A stretch of DNA of 50,905 nt from Thauera sp. (GTDB taxonomy: Bacteria > Pseudomonadota > Gammaproteobacteria > Burkholderiales > Rhodocyclaceae): assembly GCA_024710965.1 (NCBI GenBank), contig JANJTU010000132.1, positions 1 through 50,905 of the forward strand, given 5' to 3'. Made by a program: the position numbers and the translations under genes. The notes under the pieces are model-generated. The model was not told where the DNA came from. It did no database searches and saw nothing but the letters and a program-made list of their open reading frames with translations. This document shows positions 45,886 through 50,905 of the stretch, piece after piece (positions within the stretch are counted from its first letter, which is position 1; each line of letters begins with the position of its first letter).

Positions 45886-46632
45886 ATGTCCCGGCTTCTC
45901 CTGCTGAACAAGCCCTTCAACGTGCTGTGCCAGTTCACCGACGAGGCGGGACGGGCGACGCTGAAGGACTTCGTCCCGGTGCCGGGCGTCTATGCCGCCG
46001 GCCGGCTCGATGCCGACAGCGAGGGCCTGGTGCTGCTCACCGCCGACGGCGCGCTGCAGCACCGCATCGCCGACCCGCGCCACAAGCTGCCCAAGACCTA
46101 CCTCGTGCAGGTCGAGGGCGAGCCGGGCGAGGCGGCGCTGGCGCAGCTGCGCCGCGGCGTGGATCTGGGCGACTTCCACACCCGGCCGTGCGCCGCGCGC
46201 CTCGTGCCCGAGCCCGACTGGCTGTGGCCGCGCGAGCCGCCGGTGCGCTTTCGCAAGACGGTGCCGACCGCGTGGCTCGAGATCGTGCTGCACGAGGGCA
46301 AGAACCGCCAGGTGCGGCGCATGACGGCGAAGGTCGGCCTGCCGACGCTGCGCCTGCTGCGGGTGGCGATCGGGCCGTGGCGGCTCGACGGCCTGGCGCC
46401 CGGGCAGTGGCGCGAGGCGGCGGTGCCGGCGGCGCTGGCAGGCGGTGCCGATCGGGCAGGCGGCGGCCGGCCGCGTGCGGCAGGCGGGGGAAGCCGGCCG
46501 AGTGCGGCAGTCGGGGCAGGTCGGGCAGTCGGGGCAGGCAGGCCGCCGCGTGCGGCGTCGCCGGGGCGGCAGGCCGGCGCCGCAGCCGGTAAGATGCGGC
46601 GCAATCAGGCACGAACGGGGTCGAAGGCATGA
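45886..46632 (+). CDS. rluE: 23S rRNA pseudouridine synthase, RluE-type, with low-complexity tail
   Basis: Pseudouridine synthase of the RsuA/RluE family; in E. coli RluE makes pseudouridine 2457 of 23S r[22 protein letters not shown] at the start, catalytic Asp42 in [10 protein letters not shown], the KTYLVQVEG strand and [15 protein letters not shown] are all typical. The family fold should end near residue 185 ([12 protein letters not shown]). The remaining 60 residues are Gly/Arg/Ala/Pro from repetitive DNA and overlap the next start by 4 bp. RluE is the best match; RluB/RluF-like alternatives lack support because no S4 domain is present. Confidence 0.87.
   Translation: MSRLLLLNKPFNVLCQFTDEAGRATLKDFVPVPGVYAAGRLDADSEGLVLLTADGALQHRIADPRHKLPKTYLVQVEGEPGEAALAQLRRGVDLGDFHTRPCAARLVPEPDWLWPREPPVRFRKTVPTAWLEIVLHEGKNRQVRRMTAKVGLPTLRLLRVAIGPWRLDGLAPGQWREAAVPAALAGGADRAGGGRPRAAGGGSRPSAAVGAGRAVGAGRPPRAASPGRQAGAAAGKMRRNQARTGSKA
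46507..46538. repeat. 18-bp-period direct repeat in the rluE tail
   Basis: GCAGTCGGGGCAGG occurs at 46507-46520 and 46525-46538, with more imperfect GGCAGG and GTGCGGCAGGC copies around it (46455-46580). This repetitive DNA encodes the Gly/Arg/Ala tail. Confidence 0.75.
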
Positions 46633-47081
46633 AGCAGTTCAAGCGGTGCGGGGTGGTGCTGGCGGCGATGATGGCGTGGGGCGGTGCGGGCAGCGTGCGG
46701 GCGGAGCTGCCGCTCGCCGAGCTTGGCGCCGGCATGTACCGCATCGAGGCCGAGGTGGCGCACACCGCGCAGACGCGGCAGCTCGGCCTGATGAACCGTC
46801 AGGCGATGCCCGTGCACCGCGGCATGGTGTTCGTCTTCCCCGAGGCGGCAACGCACTGCATGTGGATGAAGAACACCTTGCTGCCGCTGTCGGTGGCCTT
46901 CGTGGACGCGAAGGGGCGGGTGACCAACATCGAGGACATGCAGCCGCAGACCGAGGACAACCACTGCGCCGCGGCGCCGGCGCGCTTCGCGCTGGAGATG
47001 AACCTGGGCTGGTTCCGCGAGCGCGGCATCAAGGCCGGCGACTCCCTGCGCGGCTTCGACCGTCTGCCGCCGCCGCGCTGA
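46629..47081 (+). CDS. secreted DUF192 family protein
   Basis: A 150-residue protein with a signal peptide (about 1-25, ending SVRA) and the DUF192 domain: [20 protein letters not shown], then [20 protein letters not shown], then [19 protein letters not shown]192 proteins are small beta-barrel-like domains of unknown function in bacteria and archaea. The ATG overlaps the rluE stop by 4 bp. Confidence 0.88.
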   Translation: MKQFKRCGVVLAAMMAWGGAGSVRAELPLAELGAGMYRIEAEVAHTAQTRQLGLMNRQAMPVHRGMVFVFPEAATHCMWMKNTLLPLSVAFVDAKGRVTNIEDMQPQTEDNHCAAAPARFALEMNLGWFRERGIKAGDSLRGFDRLPPPR

Positions 47082-47312
47082 GGGCGACGGAGCAGGGCGA
47101 GCCGTTCCGCGATCTGCGGCGCGCGGCGCGGCATGCTCGTCGGCCCCCGAGCCCGCGCCGCGCGGCCGGCTGCGCCCCGCTCAAGCGCGGAATAGGGCCC
47201 CTTTCCACAGGTTTTTCCGCCGGCAGATATTGCCGCTCGGCGGCCATAATCCGCACACGTCGCCCCGCGTCCGTGCATCGTGCCGCGCGGCGGGGCGCAC
47301 CCGGAGCCGGCC

Positions 47313-48455
47313 GTGGCCGAAGACAGCGATCTCGAGAAAACAGAAGCCCCCTCACCGCGAAGGCTGGAACAGGCGCGCGAGGAAGGCCAGGTCCCGCAGT
47401 CGCGGGAGCTGTCGACCTTCCTCGTCACCATCACCGGCGTCGCCGTGCTGTGGCTGCTCGGCGGCTGGATGGCCGAGCGCATGCTGGGGCTGGTGCGCAC
47501 CGCCTTCGCCTTCGAGCGTGCGGCGGCGTTCGAGCCCGCGCTGATGGTGGAGGTGCTGCGCAGCCAGCTCGGCGTCGCCCTGCTCACGCTGATGCCGCTC
47601 TTCTTCGCGCTGCTGCTGGCGGCGGTGGCGGCGCCGCTGCTGCTCGGCGGCATGGTGTTCGCACCCAAGGCGCTGGGGCCGAATTTCGGCCGCATGAACC
47701 CGATCCAGGGCCTGGGGCGGATGTTCTCGGTGCACGGCCTGATGGAGATGGTGAAGGCGATCCTGAAATCGCTGCTCGTCGGCGGCGTGGCTTCGCTCGT
47801 GCTGTGGCACAACAAGGAGCACCTCTTCGACCTCATGGTCGAACCGCTGGAGACGGGGATGGCGGACTTTTCCGCCACCGTCGTCTTCGCCGCGCTGCTG
47901 ATCGTCTGCAGCCTGGGCCTGCTGGCGCTGATGGACGTGCCCTTCCAGCTCTGGCAGTACCACAAGAAGCTGCGCATGACCAAGGAAGAGGTCAAGCGCG
48001 AGAGCAAGGAGCAGGAAGGCGACCCGATGGTCAAGGGCCGCATCCGCGCCATGCAGCGCGAGATGGCGCGCCGCCGCATGATGACCGAGGTGCCCAAGGC
48101 CGACGTCGTGGTGACGAACCCGACCCACTTCTCGGTGGCGCTGAAGTACGACGCGCAGAAGATGGGCGCGCCGGTGGTGGTGGCCAAGGGCCGTGGCGAG
48201 CTGGCGCTGAAGATCCGCGAGCTCGCCAGGGAACACGACGTGCCGCTGCTCGAGGCGCCGCCGCTGGCGCGCGCGTTGTACAAGCACTGCGAGCTGGAGC
48301 AGGCCATCCCCGCCGCGCTGTACACCGCGGTGGCCGAGGTGATGGCCTACGTCTACCAGCTCGACGCCTGGATGAAGCAGGGCGGGCTGCCGCCCCAGGT
48401 GCCCGTCCATCTGCCGGTGCCGGAAGGCATGGACCCCGGCGCCCCCGAACAATGA
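47313..48455 (+). CDS. flhB: flagellar export apparatus protein FlhB
   Basis: Substrate-specificity switch of the flagellar type III export gate. The 380-residue product starts at a GTG (MAEDSDLEKTEAPSPRRLEQ), 7 bp after GGAG. Four membrane helices span about 30-210. The cytoplasmic domain carries the self-cleavage site N269-P270-T271-H272, with the same numbering as in Salmonella/E. coli. Followed 11 bp later by flhA. The 231-bp upstream gap carries GGCCATAATCC (47242-47252), a motif also seen before flhF. Confidence 0.96.
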   Translation: MAEDSDLEKTEAPSPRRLEQAREEGQVPQSRELSTFLVTITGVAVLWLLGGWMAERMLGLVRTAFAFERAAAFEPALMVEVLRSQLGVALLTLMPLFFALLLAAVAAPLLLGGMVFAPKALGPNFGRMNPIQGLGRMFSVHGLMEMVKAILKSLLVGGVASLVLWHNKEHLFDLMVEPLETGMADFSATVVFAALLIVCSLGLLALMDVPFQLWQYHKKLRMTKEEVKRESKEQEGDPMVKGRIRAMQREMARRRMMTEVPKADVVVTNPTHFSVALKYDAQKMGAPVVVAKGRGELALKIRELAREHDVPLLEAPPLARALYKHCELEQAIPAALYTAVAEVMAYVYQLDAWMKQGGLPPQVPVHLPVPEGMDPGAPEQ

Positions 48456-48466
48456 GCGCCTGAGCG

Positions 48467-50575
48467 ATGGCCATGAACGACTCCCTGAACCTGCGCCAGC
48501 TGCTGTCGCCGGCAAACCTGCGTCCGCTCGCGGCGCCGCTGCTCATCGTCATGATCCTGTCGATGATGGTGCTGCCGCTGCCGGTGTTCCTGCTCGACGT
48601 GTTCTTCACCTTCAACATCGCGATCTCGGTGATGGTGATGCTGGTGGCGATGTACTCGAAGAAGCCGCTGGATTTCTCCGTGTTCCCGACCGTGCTGCTG
48701 GTGACGACGCTGCTGCGCCTGTCGCTCAACGTGGCCTCGACGCGGATCGTGCTGCTCGAAGGCCACGCCGGCGGCGACGCGGCGGGCAAGGTCATCGAGG
48801 CCTTCGGCCACTTCCTCGTCGGCGGCAACACCGCGGTCGGTCTCGTGGTGTTCGTGATCCTGACCGTGATCAACTTCGTCGTCATCACCAAGGGCGCGGG
48901 CCGGATCGCCGAGGTGAGCGCGCGCTTCACGCTCGACGCGATGCCCGGCAAGCAGATGGCGATCGATGCCGACCTCAACGCCGGCCTCATCGACGAGAAG
49001 GAGGCCAAGCGCCGGCGCAAGGAAGTGGCGCAGGAGTCGGACTTCTACGGCGCGATGGACGGTGCGTCCAAGTTCGTCCGCGGCGACGCGGTGGCGGGCA
49101 TCATCATCCTCGTCATCAACGTCATCGGCGGCCTCTTCGTCGGCATCATGCAGCACAACATGGCGGTGGGCGACGCGGCGCACACGTACACGCTGCTGAC
49201 CATCGGCGACGGCCTGGTGGCGCAGATCCCGGCGCTGATCATCTCGGTGGCGGCCGGCCTGGTGGTGTCGCGCGTCGGCGACGAGGGCGACATCGGCGGC
49301 GCCATGATCGCGCAGGTGTTCTCGAACCCGCAGGTGATGACGCTGACCGCGGGCATCATCGGCGTGCTCGGCCTGATCCCGGGCATGCCCAACCTCGTCT
49401 TCCTGCTCCTCGCCGGCGTGCTCGGCGCGATGGCGTGGATGAAGCGCAAGAGCCTGGTCGAGGCGGCGGCGGCCGCGCCGGAGGCGGCCGCGCAGGCTGC
49501 GGCGCAGGCCGCCGTGCCGCCGGCCGAAGCCCAGGAGGCGAGCTGGAACGACGTGTCGCAGGTCGATGTGCTCGGGCTCGAAGTGGGCTACCGCCTGATC
49601 CCGATGGTGGACAAGGGCCAGGACGGCGAGCTGCTCAAGCGCATCCGTGGGCTGCGCAAGAAGTTCGCGCAGGAAGTGGGCTTCCTGTCGTCGCCGGTGC
49701 ACATCCGCGACAACCTCGAGCTCAAGCCCAACGCCTACCGCATCGCGCTGAAGGGCGTCGAGATCGGCAGCGGCGAGGCCTACCCGGGGCAGTACCTCGC
49801 CATCAACCCGGGGCGCGTGGCCGGCCCGCTCGCCGGGCGCGAGACCACCGACCCCGCCTTCGGCCTGCCCGCGGTGTGGATCGACGCCGCCACGCGCGAA
49901 CAGGCGCATGCGCTCGGCTACACCGTGGTGGATGCGAGTACCGTGGTCGCCACCCACATCAACCACGTCATCCTCAACCACGCCGCCGAGCTGCTCGGCC
50001 GCCAGGAGACGCAGGCCCTGCTCGACCACGTCGGCAAGGACTCGCCCAAGCTCGTCGAGGACCTCGTGCCCAAGCTGCTCGCGGTCGGCACGGTGCAGCG
50101 CGTGCTGCAGAGCCTGCTCGAGGAGGGGGTCAACATCCGCGACATGCGCAGCATCATCGAGGTGCTCGCCGAGCATGCGCCGCGCACGCAGGACCCGGTC
50201 CAGCTCACCACCAAGGTGCGCGAGGCGCTCGGGCGCGCGATCGTCCAGGGCCTGTTCCCGGGCAACGCCGAGGTGCAGGTCATGGCGCTCGAGCCCGGCC
50301 TGGAGCGCATCCTGATGCAGGCGATGAGCGCCGGCGGCGAGGGCGGCGCGATCGAGCCCGGCCTGGCCGACACCCTGCTGCGGCAGACGGCGCAGATCGC
50401 GCAGCGCCAGGAAGACATCGGCCTGCCGCCGGTGCTGCTCGTGCCTTCCCAGCTGCGCATGCTGCTGTCCCGCTTCCTGCGCCGCGCGGTGCCGTCGCTG
50501 AAGGTGATCGCCAACAGCGAAGTGCCGGAGACGCGCACGATCCGCGTCAGCGCGATGATCGGCGCGCAGGGCTGA
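48467..50575 (+). CDS. flhA: flagellar export apparatus protein FlhA
   Basis: Main ion-driven gate component of the flagellar type III export machine. The 702-residue product has an N-terminal membrane half (about 20-325, seven or eight helices). The FHIPEP-family signature region is around SLNVASTRIVLLEGHAGGDA and IAEVSARFTLDAMPGKQMAI, and the cytoplasmic half docks chaperones. An Ala-rich linker of about 25 residues (about 330-355) joins them. flhF begins 144 bp downstream. Confidence 0.97.
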   Translation: MAMNDSLNLRQLLSPANLRPLAAPLLIVMILSMMVLPLPVFLLDVFFTFNIAISVMVMLVAMYSKKPLDFSVFPTVLLVTTLLRLSLNVASTRIVLLEGHAGGDAAGKVIEAFGHFLVGGNTAVGLVVFVILTVINFVVITKGAGRIAEVSARFTLDAMPGKQMAIDADLNAGLIDEKEAKRRRKEVAQESDFYGAMDGASKFVRGDAVAGIIILVINVIGGLFVGIMQHNMAVGDAAHTYTLLTIGDGLVAQIPALIISVAAGLVVSRVGDEGDIGGAMIAQVFSNPQVMTLTAGIIGVLGLIPGMPNLVFLLLAGVLGAMAWMKRKSLVEAAAAAPEAAAQAAAQAAVPPAEAQEASWNDVSQVDVLGLEVGYRLIPMVDKGQDGELLKRIRGLRKKFAQEVGFLSSPVHIRDNLELKPNAYRIALKGVEIGSGEAYPGQYLAINPGRVAGPLAGRETTDPAFGLPAVWIDAATREQAHALGYTVVDASTVVATHINHVILNHAAELLGRQETQALLDHVGKDSPKLVEDLVPKLLAVGTVQRVLQSLLEEGVNIRDMRSIIEVLAEHAPRTQDPVQLTTKVREALGRAIVQGLFPGNAEVQVMALEPGLERILMQAMSAGGEGGAIEPGLADTLLRQTAQIAQRQEDIGLPPVLLVPSQLRMLLSRFLRRAVPSLKVIANSEVPETRTIRVSAMIGAQG

Positions 50576-50719
50576 CGCCCGCACGGCGGCCGCGGGACGG
50601 CCGGCCGATGAATCGAATTGGCGGGGGAAACCCGGTTTATTCCACCCAAGGCCGGCGAGCCCGCGTGGCGATAATCCTCCCCAGGCTGCGACGCGTGTCC
50701 AGCCGCCGGGAGAATCGCC

Positions 50720-50905
50720 ATGAACGTCAAACGCTACTTTGCCCCCACTGCCCGCGAGGCGCTGCGCGCCCTGAAGGAAGCGCTCGGCCCCGACGCCATC
50801 GTGCTGTCGAACCGGGCGGTCGAAGGCGGTGTCGAGATCCTGGCGCTGCCGGGCGAAGCGGTGGGCGCGCTGCAGGCGGCCAGCCGCGGCGCTGCGGCGC
50901 CGCGT
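50720..50905 (+). CDS. flhF: flagellar biosynthesis GTPase FlhF, N-terminal fragment (window edge)
   Basis: SRP-type GTPase that places polar flagella. Only 62 residues are visible. MNVKRYFAPTAREALRALKE followed by LGPDAIVLSNRAVEGGVEIL is the typical FlhF start. GGGAGA at 50708-50713 is about 6 bp before the ATG. Upstream GGCGATAATCC (50667-50677) resembles the element before flhB. The position after flhA supports the call. Confidence 0.93.
   Translation, partial: MNVKRYFAPTAREALRALKEALGPDAIVLSNRAVEGGVEILALPGEAVGALQAASRGAAAPR

Noticed and set aside
50630..50675. FliA or sigma-54 promoter before flhF
   Set aside because: No TAAA element at the right distance for FliA and no GG-N10-GC pair with the usual TTGC context; only a GATAAT-like -10 is visible.

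Overview
The window reads as one contiguous, GC-rich (roughly two thirds G+C) chromosomal segment of a betaproteobacterium. The best guess is the Rhodocyclales (Thauera/Azoarcus/Aromatoleum-like). Reasons: betaproteobacterial-style translation, envelope and flagellar genes; the order surE-pcm-nlpD-rpoS and thrS-infC-rpmI-rplT-pheS-pheT-ihfA-merR; and a DUF3348-DUF802-OmpA-DUF2894 cluster that I associate with betaproteobacteria. The genus assignment is inference. No insertion sequence, prophage, CRISPR array or integrase was seen.

Layout. 1-1.6 kb: 3' part of rpsA and ihfB. 1.7-7.7 kb: an envelope-homeostasis block, lapA-lapB (LPS synthesis control), cysM, then ydbH-ynbE-ydbL (AsmA-like phospholipid bridge between the membranes) with a coupled DEDDy exonuclease. 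7.7-15.9 kb: a small membrane protein, tRNA-Val behind a consensus promoter, the thrS...ihfA-merR translation operon with an AUC-initiated infC, and tRNA-Pro. 15.9-19.2 kb: surE-pcm-nlpD-rpoS. 19.2-25.1 kb (minus strand): moxR-DUF58-tgpA-mltB, all overlapping, plus a DUF2189 membrane protein. 25.2-28.8 kb: a histone-deacetylase-family hydrolase, dapA-bamC, and a repeat-rich small lipoprotein. 29.1-31.9 kb: divergent roxA and rlmD (ribosome modification) and tRNA-Ser. 32.3-39.9 kb: a signalling block with a triple-PAS histidine kinase, a stand-alone receiver, a REC-GAF-GAF-PAS-GGDEF-EAL protein and a CHASE3-PAS-GGDEF cyclase.

39.8-43.9 kb (minus strand) holds the most interesting region. It is a tightly coupled four-gene set, DUF3348, DUF802, OmpA-domain protein, DUF2894. 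The two middle proteins look like an ion-driven stator of the MotAB/TolQR/ZorAB type. The DUF802 protein has a MotA/ExbB-like membrane core and a helical cytoplasmic tail of about 460 residues. The partner has one transmembrane helix with a membrane-entry Asp, followed by a peptidoglycan-binding OmpA domain. This layout resembles ZorA/ZorB of the Zorya anti-phage system, but no Zorya effector gene is adjacent and two uncharacterised proteins bracket it.

44-47 kb: a cysteine-synthase/glutaredoxin fusion, rluE with an odd low-complexity tail, and a DUF192 protein. 47.3 kb to the end: flagellar export genes flhB, flhA and the start of flhF.

How the genes fit together: most of the window is core physiology (translation, outer-membrane and peptidoglycan upkeep, stationary-phase sigma factor). 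The accessory part combines c-di-GMP signalling with an uncharacterised energised envelope complex next to flagellar export genes. Whether these last three interact functionally is not shown by the sequence.
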